A stretch of 64,000 nucleotides of DNA from Tubulanus polymorphus (GCF_964204645.1 NC_134031.1:11324501-11388500), one strand, 5' to 3'; positions 1 to 12,477 are shown, counted from the stretch's first letter. The notes: generated by a model not told the origin, from the letters alone. Program-made: numbers and translations.

Positions 1-140
1 CAGTTACTTGAATAGTGACTACTCCCCTCGCAATTATAGCATTTAACTTGTGGGCACAAGTTTTCAGGGTGGTCTGCATCTCTGCAACGCCAACATTTGT
101 CATCGGCAGGCGGTCGACGATTGCCATTACCAGAGACAAC
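1..140 (-). pseudogene. Gag zinc-knuckle segment, frame-shifted and cut by the window edge
   Basis: Read on the minus strand in a frame different from the Gag ORF, this stretch encodes a basic linker and then CWRCRDADHPENLC, an exact C-X2-C-X4-H-X4-C knuckle. A second knuckle, CYNCEGSSHYSSN, follows, and its last Cys codon begins with TG at the window edge. These are the nucleic-acid-binding fingers of a Gag nucleocapsid. The frame changes somewhere near 140-170. Whether the break is decay, a sequencing indel or programmed frameshifting cannot be told here. Confidence 0.7.
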
Positions 141-888
141 TGCTTCCAAATGACCTACTCGAGTCATCAGCGTTCCCATCATCGATTTCAATTCGTCGAG
201 TTGTTTGGCTATAGCTGAGCTGGGTCTGGTTAACGGATACTTTTTGTTTATGAGTCGTGCACTCAGTCAACCGTGTAGCTGTTTCCAGAGTCCGTGCTTG
301 AGCGACTGCTGCAGCCAACGAACTTGGCTGGGCCGGATACATTGACTGCTTCGCTGAGACGGGTAGGCTATTACCTTTTAGGAATTGGTCTTTGGCCAAT
401 TCATCTTGCAGCTCGAAGGCAATGCCAGGGTACGCGTTCCTTGCCAGTTCTGCTAACTCGTCGGCATAGCGTTCCACAGATTCTGTTGTCTTTTGGTCCC
501 TCCCTTTCAACAACATCTTAAAGTCATCCGCAGTCTCTGTTTGTTGGAAGCGCGATGATAGCCGCCTACAGAAATCATCATACGACAGGCTCGAGTCGAG
601 ACGTAGGTTCGAGACAGCCTGGTATGCCTCATGGTCAAGTCGCATCATCAGGTGTGATTTACGCTGTTCGCCCCCGTTGATGCGAGAACTAATCTGAGCC
701 AGGTCAGCGAACGCGTCAAACCTTTCGAGCCAAACGCGGAAATTGTGTCTCATGGTATAGGGCTTGGGTGCCGGAATATTGTGCATTTTCGGGGTGGGTG
801 CATCTCTCGTCAGGACCCTCTCCATCACTTCAGTCAGTCGCTGGAGGATGGAATCCTCAGATGTTTTCAAATTTTCAGATTTTGTCAT
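127..888 (-). CDS. gag: Ty3/gypsy-like retrotransposon Gag (partial)
   Basis: A 253-residue ORF that I read as the capsid part of a Ty3/gypsy-type Gag, the structural protein that packages element RNA. The central part (about residues 45-190) has the usual retrotransposon-gag pattern: an aromatic-rich FRVWLERFDAF stretch, then YDDFCRRLSSRFQQ, then a helical VERYADELAELARNAYP segment. The ORF ends early. The zinc knuckles that should follow are in another frame at 1-140, so one indel separates them. Protease and polymerase would lie left of the window. On the minus strand, ATG is at 886-888. A tRNA-complementary-looking stretch beginning TGG lies just upstream (924-939 on the plus strand), but no LTR pair can be checked. 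A Gag-derived host gene is the alternative; the frame break argues for a decayed or programmed-frameshift element. Confidence 0.75.
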   Translation of the reverse strand: MTKSENLKTSEDSILQRLTEVMERVLTRDAPTPKMHNIPAPKPYTMRHNFRVWLERFDAFADLAQISSRINGGEQRKSHLMMRLDHEAYQAVSNLRLDSSLSYDDFCRRLSSRFQQTETADDFKMLLKGRDQKTTESVERYADELAELARNAYPGIAFELQDELAKDQFLKGNSLPVSAKQSMYPAQPSSLAAAVAQARTLETATRLTECTTHKQKVSVNQTQLSYSQTTRRIEIDDGNADDSSRSFGSSCLW

Positions 889-2809
889 CGTTGGACGGCC
901 ACGTTGGTTTTAACGAGAGGCTACCCTCCCCACTAACCAGGGGGTCATGATGTGCAGCTCCGGCCGTTGGTGACATAGGCCTACATAAGGCCAAGGGCTC
1001 ACACACATCATTCTCAACATCCGACATAATTACTATTCTTTCATACAAATGACACAGAAAATACAGGACCGCAAATAAATTTAGAGGAAACAGGCACTTA
1101 AATAATACTAAAAATGTACTAGGAATTACGAAGTCGAGGCATTCTCTATTTGATAAAAAGCGAAGGAAGTGACAAGGCCGTAGGCCTATACAACTTCATA
1201 ATTAAAATTTTTATAAAACGTGCCTGGCACATGCGGCAGAACACGGTTTTTTTATTGCGATTGTTTCGGTCTTAAGTATTTCACTTTATGGTTTCAGATT
1301 ATCAAACCTACAGACGATTTTGGTCGATGGAATTACCTAATGAACGGCTACAATCCGGCACCAGAACAACAAAATCCGACACCCACACAAAACAATCGTA
1401 GCCACCATCAACATCAGCCACCGATCAAAAAAAAATGACCAATGAGCGAAAGCAATTAAGAGTAAGTGCCAAAATTCGGTTAAGGGAACCTCGTTGTGTC
1501 AGTTTTTTTTAAACCTAGCTCTTGTTTTTCTAGTCGATATTCAGAGATGCGTGTTCCATCGAGCAACTAAATGGCATGAAAGGGCCATCAGAAAACATTG
1601 AAACGAGTAAGATACAAGCCCTATTCTCAGATAACTAATTTCTGTATTCGGTTATGGTAAAACTATATATTAAACTGTTTGCTTTGAATTCTAGATCGAA
1701 AGTGACCTCCAAATTGCCAACATTTCGCCGAGTACGACGTCGATATTAGACGAAATTAGAAAGACCTGTAAATATAGGCAAGACGCAATGCGGATGTGAT
1801 GGTTAACAGACAGCTTATTATAGACCTATATTTCGATTCATTTTGCAAATGAATTTTCTATTTCTTCGCAGCAAACTAAAAAACGACAGAAAAAGAAATG
1901 CCTAAAAAGTAAAACTAACATTTAGAATGGGCGAGACGAGCGGGGAGCTGGGAAGTGGTGTCGAGACATGGGTTGGTGAAAGAGATTGTGGTAAGTACAT
2001 TGTATTTGTTGCAAAAATTAAATTTATTTTTCAAATACAACTTCTCGTCATTTCGTCTTCATTTATAGGTAGGCCTATATTGGTTATTATTAAAAAAGTT
2101 TTTGCTCTGTTCAGATACATCTCAAAATAACCTTTTTGCAACCCAAAATTACAGTTTTTTGGAGAATGAACCGATGATGATGATGATGATGAAAACTGGC
2201 GTTTCTAATTAGCGGATACATACCGTAAATCACTGGATAGTCAGCCCTAAAGACAAATTTGGTCTCAATTAGTATTGAACTTTCAGAGTTAAAGACTCTT
2301 GATTTTATGACAATACACATGTAATTTGTTTTGGGATAGAAGGTTTATAGATACCCCATCGCCTAAACTAGTTTCAGCATCTGATTTTGTTGATTCGATA
2401 TTCCGATAGGTGGCGGTTGGATCGCTGCAGATGTGCACATTACTGATGTTTTAGTTTTATGAAAAAAACAATGTTTTCTTACAGAAGTGGCGTACGTGAT
2501 GGTGGATGAAATTAAAGACCTCGCCAAGATGTTTGTGGTTTCGAGAAATTGGAGGGTAGGGAGGGGTTTTAAAATTCCACGAAACTATGTTTTTGATATT
2601 GATAAGGAAGAGTAAAATCTGTGTTGACGTTTGTTACTAATAAGGCAAACATAATAAACAATTTTAATTAATTTGTAGTCTAATCGTCTAATTTTTTTAA
2701 CCATTCGATGCGACTTTTTCACGAACGTAAGTTAATTTGGTCTGTCCTGGCATGCTATCCCCTCAGTAGCCCCACTCCACTGGATTATAACCTATCATGC
2801 TTAAGTGTC
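889..2809. other. Gene-free stretch, no recognisable gene
   Basis: I see no conserved coding segment on either strand. The first ~130 bases would be the leader and possible LTR edge of the Gag element. TG..CA ends can be found but not confirmed without a second LTR. A short (GAT)n-like tract lies near 2172-2190. Confidence 0.5.
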
Positions 2810-3010
2810 ATATTCACCCGTTAAGGGATTCGAACCCACTTAGCTAAAGCCGTTCCCGAACCCGTTGAACTCACGAGTCGTTGGAGTCGTTACTAGCCGA
2901 CCAGTATCAGGTCGGGCCAATCTATCGGCTTGTAACAAACGTCATTAGGCTTCTATGAAATTTCCCGGTAAATAGACCAATCAGCGAACACGTGATAGTG
3001 TACGTGTTGG
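2810..3010 (-). repeat. Dispersed repeat with tRNA-like B box (copy 1)
   Basis: The reverse complement of this stretch matches 23,855-24,000: both read through CTGATTGG, TTTACYGGGAAATT, AGAAGCCTAATG and GATTGGCCCGACC and end in a B-box-like GTGGGTTCGAATCCC. In both copies an A-box-like TTAGCTNAGTGG runs directly into the B box, as if the middle of a tRNA-derived head were deleted. Confidence 0.7.
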
Positions 3011-5483
3011 AAGAAAAGATCGCGCGTCGTCGGGAGCGATACCGGACTCCTGGCAAGCGAGGATGACTTAGTACAGCCAGTTCTACTGTCTAAGGTACAA
3101 CGCGAGCAGATCCGGCAACACGTGCGTATTGACGTGAGGTGAGCGTGAAAGACATGACCTCAGCGAGCCAGCCAATCATATTCCAAGAAGTGTAAAGTAG
3201 GCGGAGCTTAAGTGTCATCAAGACAACCAATAATCAAGTCGTACTGAGTAATGCAGCGCGCTCACCGGGAATTGTACTGATCTTTAAATTAACCTAGAGC
3301 TTCATTTCATCCAAAGTGGTACACCACCTGTAACTTGTAAGGTAGTATTTTCGCAATTCAAACAGGTATTCGCATATTTAAGATAGATTTTTGGTTGAAA
3401 GAACAGCCATTATATGGTACATGGTAGGACACAATTTCTCCGACCGATACGTGATAGTGACCGTTCTCGTTAGTGCCTGCCGCATCAATCTATCCGAGCA
3501 CAGCTGGTGTGTACACAATCACTGTACGTACTACTGTAATAACAGTGTAGCGTTTGTGCAATCGTATTTATTAAAATGTATTAAATCGAATTGAATTGAA
3601 TAATATGTAGAATTTTCGTGTTTTGATATTGTAGCGTCTGTGCAATTGTATGTATTTATTCAAATGTATTGAATTGAATTGAATAATATTTAGAGGGGGG
3701 CGGGATAGGTTTGTTAGATGTTACTCCATTTACTTTTGTTGAATTTAAGATGTATACTGTATATAGATATTGTGTATTGATATGTTGTATAGATGGGGGG
3801 TGGGATCACTTACTTAAAATGTGTATTTTTAACCGGCTAAGTATCCGTAAATTTTAATCATGCTGGTAGTGTCCGTGGCACGCGAGTGGCGGCGCTATCA
3901 GCTGGTGTGTCGGTTGTCATGTCAGTTGTTGGGCTAGCGGGGTGGGGTTACCAGGCTGAGCTGCCCGTTGTCATGCTGAGATGCTGGGGTCAACCGATTA
4001 TCATTATTTAACGATATTAACTGTTTTACCGGTCGTATTGACTCCCATCATTTCAGTTTGGCAGTTGACAGCTCCGGTCTTTGACCGGGCTGACCGACAT
4101 TCACGTAATCGGTTCACTATTGATAATTAATAAGTCAGTCAGGCCGGCCGTCTCCTTTTTATCGTTTTCAACGATGATTGTGATTGACAGCTTGGATTTG
4201 TCTGAACTTCCATTAATTTACTCTTCGAACCGTATTTGCGTGATTTGATTGTCGATTCGAATTATATGATAATACGTTTACGTAATAGGTTTTTGTTCTT
4301 TTACGAGATACTTAGACGGTAGATTCGATAAAGAAAAGAATAAGTTATATAGTAGAATTAACCTAATATTTATTCACTTTGAATTATAATAAGAAAGTAT
4401 GACTTTAATAAATTAATAATTAGATTCAGTATTTTATATGGGGCTTCAGACTTATCTATTGAGAATGGTCAGAACCTTAATAAGGACTGAGGAAAAATTA
4501 TTTATGATATCAGCTTTTTGACAAGATTGAAATGGTGGAGACGAATAGCAGAGGACTATTTAGTAGGGACTTTGAGCCTACAGCCCATAGGTGGGAGAAT
4601 CTATGGTAGGATTTTGGACTGCCATTAGTATGAAGTGAGGGTTACGGGATTATTCTATAGACCGGTCGAATGTAGGGTAGATCCAGGTATAATTTGGGGT
4701 GGCCAACTCAATTATAATATGCTGTGGGCCTTACGGGCATGTAAGATACATGTTGCTGAGGATAACCGTATACCGGAAAATAGGCTATTCGTGCTCGGTA
4801 TGCACGATCTTAACATAGCAGACTATAATTTTCAAATCGTGGCTGTTTTATAGATTTATCTCTCTCGGTTTCTCATGAGGATCATCTCTTGCGGTGAAAT
4901 ATTATTTCCCTTTTTGGTTTCACTACCAGAAATCATTCGACGTAAGCGAACTCCGTAGCGGGCTTGGAAGACTTTAGATTTTACCTTCAAGACCTCCTGA
5001 CATATTAGATGAATGACGATTGAAGCAGCAAATTGATGAGCAGAAGAATGACCGCCATATTAGAAGAGAGAGGGCAGCACCGTGTTGCCCCCGTTTTCCG
5101 CTACAACACAACGCTGCCGACCGTTCTCGTTAGTGCCTCGCGGTGATGAGTGTGACGCCCTCTGGCCTGGAAACGCCATATTCCAATTACTTACAAGACC
5201 CCGCCAGTACGGGTAACCGAGCAAAAAACCGCCGGAAAAAGCGAGTCAAGTCAATCCATTGTTTTCCCCGGAGCTGCTCTGAAGTATTGAAACCGCCTGC
5301 GGCAGTTGTCTATCGGGTTTTCCCACTGATATCGAAATACCGAGTACGCATAAGCCTACCAAGTAAATATCAAGTATAAGCTGTAAAGCCTGACGCCATT
5401 GCTTAAAATTTGGAAAATTCTCTGACCGCCAGTAGCTGGCTGTGGTAGGTAGTTTTAGAGTAATCATCATCATCATCAGTAAC
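3011..5483. other. Gene-free stretch
   Basis: No supported gene. A 20-bp sequence, GACCGTTCTCGTTAGTGCCT, occurs twice (near 3459 and 5119), followed by different sequence each time. Short ORFs here have no recognisable domain. Confidence 0.5.
3546..3695 (+). repeat. Tandem duplication, ~85-bp period
   Basis: Two adjacent copies start GTAGCGTYTGTGCAAT and end in GAATTGAATTGAATAATAT. They differ by a handful of substitutions. Confidence 0.7.
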
Positions 5484-7879
5484 CAGGGGCGGATCCAGGG
5501 GGATTGGTAGACAGTACTGGAAGGAAATTTAAGGTAGGGCCTAGGGATTTCAAGTGAAAATTTTCCAAACACTATAGAAACAATTTAAAGGGCCTAAATG
5601 AAAGAAGGGTTTAATATAAGATCATAGCAATTAACAGAACTAAAATCGGTTGAGCCGTTCAAAAGTTATGAAGGAATTTGTCGGCTGAAAATCGCACTTC
5701 TCAGCCATAGAGTCTTCATTAGGAAATGAGCTAAAGGTCATAAGGTCAAATGGTGACCAAATGATCAATTTCTTAGTTAAGAAACAATTGAAAGTAGAAA
5801 AGAAACTTGTATATCTTTGGGAATTGTCATCCGATTTCAATCAAACTTTGGGAAAAATCAGAATAATAGTTTCCCTATTGATTATAAAACTTAAACTAAT
5901 AATTAATTAAGCCAATTAAGGGTAATTAGCTTAATTAATTGGCTCATTGCCAGATCCAGGTATTCATCAGCTAAAAGCAGAGGATAAATGTTTACTTATT
6001 TGTGTTACAACTTTACAGGGATAAATATATGCGACCATAATTTGTCGCAGATCTCGCAACACATAGAAATTGGTTGCCATGGTAACCACTATAGCAACAA
6101 TTGATTCTTGGGATCAATATGGTTGCCGGCGCTCGGAAAGTATTTCAAACCCAAAAACGCATCATGATTGGTATCAAAATGACCGTATTTTTCCCAGCTT
6201 CCTCTATTTAATCAGGATTCATGCATTCAGTTGATTGGTAAGAAAATATTAGAGATCGAATAAGAATTCTTGAATTTCAAATTTAGGCCAAGTTGCGTTA
6301 GGCCTATAGGATCTTCATAGCTGAAGAAGATCCAGAAGGAACCTTTATGGTATATAAAGTACTCGAAGAAGGATTTATTAATTTACACTTTTATCTTTTG
6401 CAGGTGACTCCAAGAAATATGGTGAAGTTAAATAAGCCGAACCCATGTTGAAAAAATCATTATGCGAAATGTAGAATTGTAGGCAAATCCCTTAAAGCTT
6501 AGGCCTACCACTGGCTGAAGGTAGTAATTTAAACTGCAACCTTCTTATCTGAATAAGCTTCAATAGATAAGTTAATGGATTTGTGGATTGAGAATTTGAT
6601 TGCTTGTAATTAATAAAATACAGCAATTAGAAATTTTGTGGCGGCCCAAGTCCAAAGATGTTCATAAGAGTTTAGCCATTTCAATTGTAGCTTATAGTTG
6701 ATTAGTAAAACATAAATAAATTATTATTTGATAAATAAATATTGTATTTTCATTTCAGTTTAGTTTTAACATGGTCAGTTTTATTGGGGAGAGGCAGGGG
6801 GCTCATCTAGCTGCTTTTTCAGTGTGATTGATGAGCCGAGCGAGGTAGGCCTAAAAGGCCTTCAGAATAACACACGGGATTTCTTTAGCTTCATCGGTTA
6901 CATCAACCCCAAAGTTGCTCAAAATAAAATTATTATCATAAACTTCATTGATCCTGGGAGAAAATGACTTAAAACAACTTAAAACTAGCGTAAACAGCTG
7001 ATTTACACATGTAAACAAACGCTAACGCGAACCCGGAAGTGAATGAAAATGCCCGGATGTAGCAATTTTTTCGATACTTCCCAACTTTACAGCAATTTCC
7101 GGGGAAGACGGCTTAACGAATCAAACTAAAACGTTTTGCTATATACACTAAAACTACTATATTTTTACACCTGGGGGAGAACTAATTTCTAAATTTCATA
7201 ATTTGATGAAATATATTGCATTTAAAACTTTATAGTGTCGCAAAATCGGTCAAATTGCTGGTACAAACAAGTACGGCATACCTGGATGTCAATCAAGAAC
7301 TTTTGAAAACACCTGTGAAGGTTTCGTGATCCCCAGTCCCGCCCCTTTTTTGCGAGATCGCCTAGAGGTTGGGCATCTCAAAACTGCATTTTTCGAAATC
7401 CGCGGTGAAGAGTACACGCGCACCTGTCAATCAACAATCTATAGTTGGCTAGAGTCCAACAGCTTGTAACTCGCGAACTACGCCGCGCATCAACATGGAA
7501 TTTTCAACACAGTACAAGATGCTTATTATCTTCCCTCGAAAATTTAGTTCAAGTAAATCGGATGACAATTACTGAATTTATCAAGTTCATAACTTTTGAA
7601 GTGGGAAAAAACGGCACTATGGCCGGTTTTGATCACGTGATCTGAAAACCCTATTTAAGGGCACCTTTCTGATCTTAGGGCACACCGAGTATCAAGGTCA
7701 ATGCACAGGGGCTCGTATCAGAGTTGTAGGTAATGTAAAAACGATAATCTGTTAATCCAATGTATATAGTATATATAAAATAACAAGGGGGCTAATCACG
7801 CTCACAAACAACTCAACTTCGGTCGCTTACTATTTCGTTATTTCTCATCCGATTTTGATAATCCAGGCATGATAATTCA

Positions 7880-8305
7880 ATAAACTCTTTATTGTACTGC
7901 TTACACCCTTTCGGGTCGAGATCCACAGAGTGATATTTACAAATAGTATTTACAAAACATAAACATTTTACATTAATATAACAAGAATAAAAGCAGTTTC
8001 GTGTTAATTATTATCAGAGTCTAGGATTTCAAAGCCTTTAGAGATGTATTCCCCAATAGAACCATGTAGTTTCTTATCTGTGAGAAGTTTTTTGAATTTG
8101 GTCTGGTCCTCCCAATTTGGGGCATCTGGGTATATACAGCTCACTGCTCTGTTTAGGTTATATCTTATTTCATTTAGTCGAGAGCATTCTATTATAAAAT
8201 GAAACTCATCTTCAATGGCATTACAGTGTTGGCACAGTCTATTCTCTCTTGATATGAAAGCTAATAGCTTCCTGCTTCTAACAAAACCAATCCCGTTAAC
8301 TTCTG
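7880..8305 (-). pseudogene. LINE 3' end: C-terminal zinc-finger segment and 3' tail
   Basis: On the minus strand, about 8305 to the TAA at 8004-8006 encodes ~100 residues. They contain RLCQHCNAIEDEFHFIIEC, the C-X2-C...H-X4-C arrangement found at the C terminus of many non-LTR retrotransposon polymerases, followed by a conserved-looking Arg/Tyr helix and an acidic end. The 3' tail runs to about 7880, where an AATAAA-type signal (complement of TTTATTG) is present. The rest of the polymerase is missing, so this is a 5'-truncated insertion. The exact clade is not assignable. Confidence 0.7.
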
Positions 8306-8531
8306 ATGAATAGTTCGCAAATTATATGTCTTTGAACGCGAAATTACGGCCGAAATCGCCTGGACCGAAAATGCTATGACGCCGGTTTTTGCCGATTTCG
8401 AAACTTAAAACGTTGAGTTCGACACGAAATCCTTCACCGATTTTGATGATCGAGGGCTTTAAATGCGCAAAACATTCTATATTTTTTGGATATTGCGGTT
8501 GTTTCGTTAATCCATACGATCTTCCAGCTTT

Positions 8532-9023
8532 CAGTGTTGCCACTTCTCCGGATTTCTCCGGAATTCCGGATTTAAAAAAAATCCAATTTCATTTCCGGAT
8601 TTTCGGGAGAAGTCAAATAACCACAAAAGAAAACATCGCAAAAAAAATAAAATCAATTCGGGATTCGACCCTAAACATCAAAACGTGACGGCTCCGTAGA
8701 GGGTTCGAAAAAGCCGTATTGTGCTGCCACGTAGTGGCAACAACCCGCAGTACACGATTAAACCAAGATGACGCGACGATCGAAATCGACTGACGCTTCG
8801 TTTGTTTCTTGGCTCTGGTTTATATATGAGGTGTATTTGACGGAACCAATCGCTATTTGAAAAAAAGATCTATAGGCCTAGGCGGTAATGAGTGAGGCCT
8901 ATAACGCGTATTGCGCCAGAACGCATCTGCTGGCATTCTAATTTCAAAAATTTTTTTGGGGGAGGGCCCCCAGACCCCCGACTTATTTTCCGGATTTTTA
9001 GCTTCACATAAGTGGCAACTCTG
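8532..9023. mobile_element. Non-autonomous hAT MITE, ~0.5 kb
   Basis: The ends are inverted: CAGTGTTGCCACTT on the left and AAGTGGCAACTCTG on the right, matching the hAT terminal form CAGNGTTGCC. AGCTTT flanks both ends (left just before CAGTG, right just after CTCTG), consistent with a slightly decayed 8-bp duplication. The interior has several CCGGA/TCCGG repeats and no transposase. It sits inside the 5.5-10.1 kb region. Confidence 0.65.
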
Positions 9024-9524
9024 AGCTTTGCAAACGCGAATTTTCCGATTTTCCGTCAATTCACGAACTGATATCATGCGCGATCTCAAAATGGCGACTG
9101 TCATCTCCCACAATGCTTAGCGCAATACCGAACCGAAATGAATTTTATTTCCAATTTATTTTCTGTGTATATTTACGTCAAATTCAGAATCTATTATAAC
9201 CGGATCATGTTTATTCTAGCTTAAATAAGATAAAACATTATTTGATTGAATTGTTACGAAATAAAATTCACTGCGGACCTGTTGCTAGTTCAAGTTCCAG
9301 GTCGCCATCTTGAGATCGCGTGTCGAGTGCGTGAATTGACGTAAAATCGGAAAATTCGCGTTTTCCCAGAAAATTTTGAAAATATGGTACCATTTAAAGG
9401 CTTTTAGAGGGCTTCTAGAGGCTAGCAGAGCAATACAGAATAAACGAATTCGAGACAAGATTTCAACACATGCGGATAAAAAATGAAGCTGGCGAACCCA
9501 TGAAAGAATGGTTGTCGTCAACTT

Positions 9525-9845
9525 CGCCTAGTGCCCCTATAATCTTTAAAAGTGCCCCTTAACAATTATACAGAATACGGCTAAGTGCCCCTTCATTGTT
9601 AACAATCGGCAAAAATTGCCTCGTCTTCACATTTATCCTTATGTCGTGTGCCATCTTCCAAACCAAAAGTGCCCCTAAAATTTTAAATATTAGGCAAAAA
9701 CGTGCCCTTTTCTTCAATATTTTCCACGTATAGTGCCCTCTTCTAAGGTACGAGTGCCCCTTTAGCCCTCCCTGAAAAGGCAAGGAAGGACAAGGTGCCC
9801 TCATCTAAAGCATGAGTGCCCCTTGCAAAAGGAAAGTGCCCTTTT
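9525..9845. repeat. Irregular cluster of AGTGCCC(C) motifs
   Basis: About ten copies of GTGCCC, most as AGTGCCCC or AGTGCCCT, occur at uneven spacing of about 19-55 bp. The sequence between them is AT-rich and not shared, so this is not a simple tandem repeat. Confidence 0.6.
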
Positions 9846-10073
9846 TAATTTATCATGATTAAAGGCTTTACAAATATGATTATCTCTCCTCACTTTCTCG
9901 GCAGCAGTATATACTAACCGATTAATTTTATAATTATGCCCGGGTTACGGACACGGAATTAGCGGTTGCTGAAATAATGCCGTCAAAAATATTGCCGGTG
10001 AAATTTCGAAGGGCACTTAAAAATTCTAGACCGTATTGGGCAATACGGCTAATACAGTCTGGATCCGCCCCTG

Positions 10074-11339
10074 GTAACATCAGCAAGCGCCGCTGCGCCA
10101 AGATGTGTACTTTTAGGCATGTCATTGTCAAGAAAATTTTCGAAATTTGCCGTATTTAATTAGTACTGGGACGGGTAATAGACTCGTTTGAAAGGGTTCT
10201 TCGTTTGAAACAAGATGCTTTTTGTCCCACAGGTGCGTGTCCAGGGCCATTCGGTGACTACAGCACAGTGAAAAAAGGGCACCAACTTTGAAAACGTAAA
10301 AGGGCCAGTAGTATTAATCTATGCCCAGCGAGTGAGTTTGAGTTTGAGTGCCATTCACATGCCACTAAATTTGTCTTCACATTCAAATGGCTTGTGCCTT
10401 TTTGGTTTACCTTTGTCAGCGATATGATGTTGGCATTGAGCCAATTCATGTAAAATCGCGGGTAAGTTTTTTTATGCGATAGCTATATCCATAAAAAATT
10501 CAAATAGCTCCAATCTTACTGAAAGAAAGCTTGTTGGAATGGGGAGGGCTCAAATAACAATATGCTTTTTAAATTTTTGAATTATCTTCAGTAGTTTTCA
10601 AGATATCGCAAATTGAAGTTTGAAAATTTGAGCGAAAAGTGTCTTCATGTTTCAATACACAAAAACTGTGATCTAAGAAGGCAATATTTCATGTAAACAA
10701 ACTTCAATATCTCTTAAACTAATCTAGAGATAGACTAGAAATTTAAAGAGCAATACACTCATAGCACTTTCAGGTGACAGTTGAAAGACCCAAAATTTTT
10801 ATCTGATTCCAAATGCCTATGGTTTCCATGGAAAACAGCCGAAAAATGGTAAAATAATGAAAATATCAATGTTAGATCAAAAGTTATGATGTAGAAAGGG
10901 GATAGAATAACTAGTTATCAATAGTTTACGTTGTGGGTTCCAGTCCAGCTAGTTGCGAACAGTGTGCGGGCAACATTTCAAAGGCCGTACCGTCGTGAGG
11001 TTAAATGAACAATCCAATAGGAATAGTCTTGGGAAACCAAGATCCAAACGACGTACGTAAAGCCAAACAAACAAAAAGACAAACAAACAATCATCTGCCG
11101 GCCTCAGTGACACCAACGCCAGCATCGCTCTCTGCGACGTTTTGCATGCGTACATGCATCAGAGCTTGGAGCTCTTAGATCAGAGGGTCTTGCAATTGCA
11201 TTCAGAAAAATCGTTCTGTTTTTGTTTTCATTATTCAGTGGGGCCTAACAGTTCATGCGTAAAAATGGGTTTTTGTATCCAAATCTTGATTGATATAAAT
11301 ATCTTGGCTGGGACATGATGGAAAACATCAGAATAAAAT
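10074..11339. other. Gene-free stretch
   Basis: AT-rich, no supported gene, no clear repeat boundary. Confidence 0.5.
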
Positions 11340-11470
11340 ATAGCTGCCAAGCAGCGATGACGGGTTTTCTGCAAAACCATTCAGAAAGATGGGAATTGTA
11401 GTAAATTGAAATATCGATACATAGAATAAAATGCATTGACAGATTCGAACCTAATATGCTACCACTTTTA
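11340..11470 (-). repeat. Repeat-family 3' end with GCTGC...GCAGC hairpin (copy on minus)
   Basis: The reverse complement matches 38,560-38,700 over ~130 bp, including TTAGGTTCRAATCTGTCAAT and the end GCAGAAAACCCRTCATCGCTG + short loop + GCAGCTATATTT. The same terminal hairpin (GCAGAAACCCGTTATCGCTG form) also ends repeats at 21.17, 23.47, 30.62, 32.22 and 34.01 kb (plus) and 39.37 kb (minus). Confidence 0.75.
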
Positions 11471-12477
11471 TTACTGTATGAACCAATGATATGCTTTGTA
11501 AATATGATGTAATAAAATAAATTTGAATTTGAATTAAATTTGAACATGAGAATCAAGCATAACTTGTATTTTTTCAACTTGTCTTTTGTTAACAGTTCCA
11601 GAGTTTCAATTACAATCAAATCCAAATTGGCTAAAAAGTACATAGGACTAAATGAAATGAACCGTTAGTTACTGCAAACCTATTCCAGTGTTATGTCGAT
11701 CGTGTTGAATCACTTTCCTTGAGTTGAAAGAATCAGATCTTCTATGGTGCAACATCGGTCGAAGAGAGATATCTTGGTGTTGACTGTCCTTGACCATCTA
11801 ACTGCATGCGTTTGACATTGGAATCAGCATCATACCCATTTGAACTGCAAAATATTCATACAACATAAAAACCTACAGTACATGTATACAGTAATCAAAC
11901 TTTCACCGATGTTGGATATTTGAATGAACGTTGGGCTTATTTCAGTATTCTAAAGCAGGAAATGATAAGCCCATTCAATAGGCCCTATTCCCATCGGAAC
12001 AATTGTATAATGCGTACGCTATACTGTACACTTATCAGTCAAGAATGGAGAAATCGGTATACCAAACCTACGAACAGTAAAATGTACAGGCCTACAATGA
12101 TTTCTGGTATACAAGCCATGACCACATGAACGTTTTGGTTTGACCATTAATGTCGGCAGGTCAGAGAAGGCCTGGCCAAATTTAATCACATGGCTCAAAT
12201 CAATTAGCCTTTCTGGATGTGGATACTTCACTGTATTGTTTTAAAAATAGGCCTATCGAGTGAATTAGTACATAGACTGAATTAGAGTTTAGGCTAGTCC
12301 TGACCAAATCCTATCCATGTTATAATTGCACCAGTTATAGTAACATCACTGTAGGGCCGACGAGAGGGAAAAAGTTGTGTTTGTAGTACATAGGCATGGT
12401 AGGCTTGTCGTACTCACTTAATACTTAAAACGCTGTTGTTACCTGTACGGTAATTTCTACAGGTTAGCCGTATGTGA

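Larger units (their letters stand above)
5484..10073. mobile_element. Candidate 4.6-kb hAT-like element defined by inverted termini
   Basis: The left end reads CAGGGGCGGATCCAG and the right end is its exact reverse complement, CTGGATCCGCCCCTG. The CAGGGGCGGATCCAG terminus is a familiar hAT-type TIR. The five bases outside the left end (GTAAC) are repeated immediately outside the right end, as expected for a hAT lineage with 5-bp duplications. No transposase ORF is visible inside, and other elements (a LINE 3' end and a 0.5-kb MITE) are nested in it. The two termini could instead belong to two separate short elements. Confidence 0.45.

Noticed and set aside
889-1020. LTR and primer-binding site of the Gag element
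   Set aside because: TG..CA ends and a TGG-starting stretch can be found, but no second LTR is in the window to confirm them.
5246-5572. Minus-strand ORF of 108 codons
   Set aside because: Crosses the hAT-like terminus at 5,484, has no domain, and is low in coding character.
11245-11643. Minus-strand ORF of 132 codons
   Set aside because: AT-rich, overlaps the end of a dispersed repeat, and no domain is recognisable.
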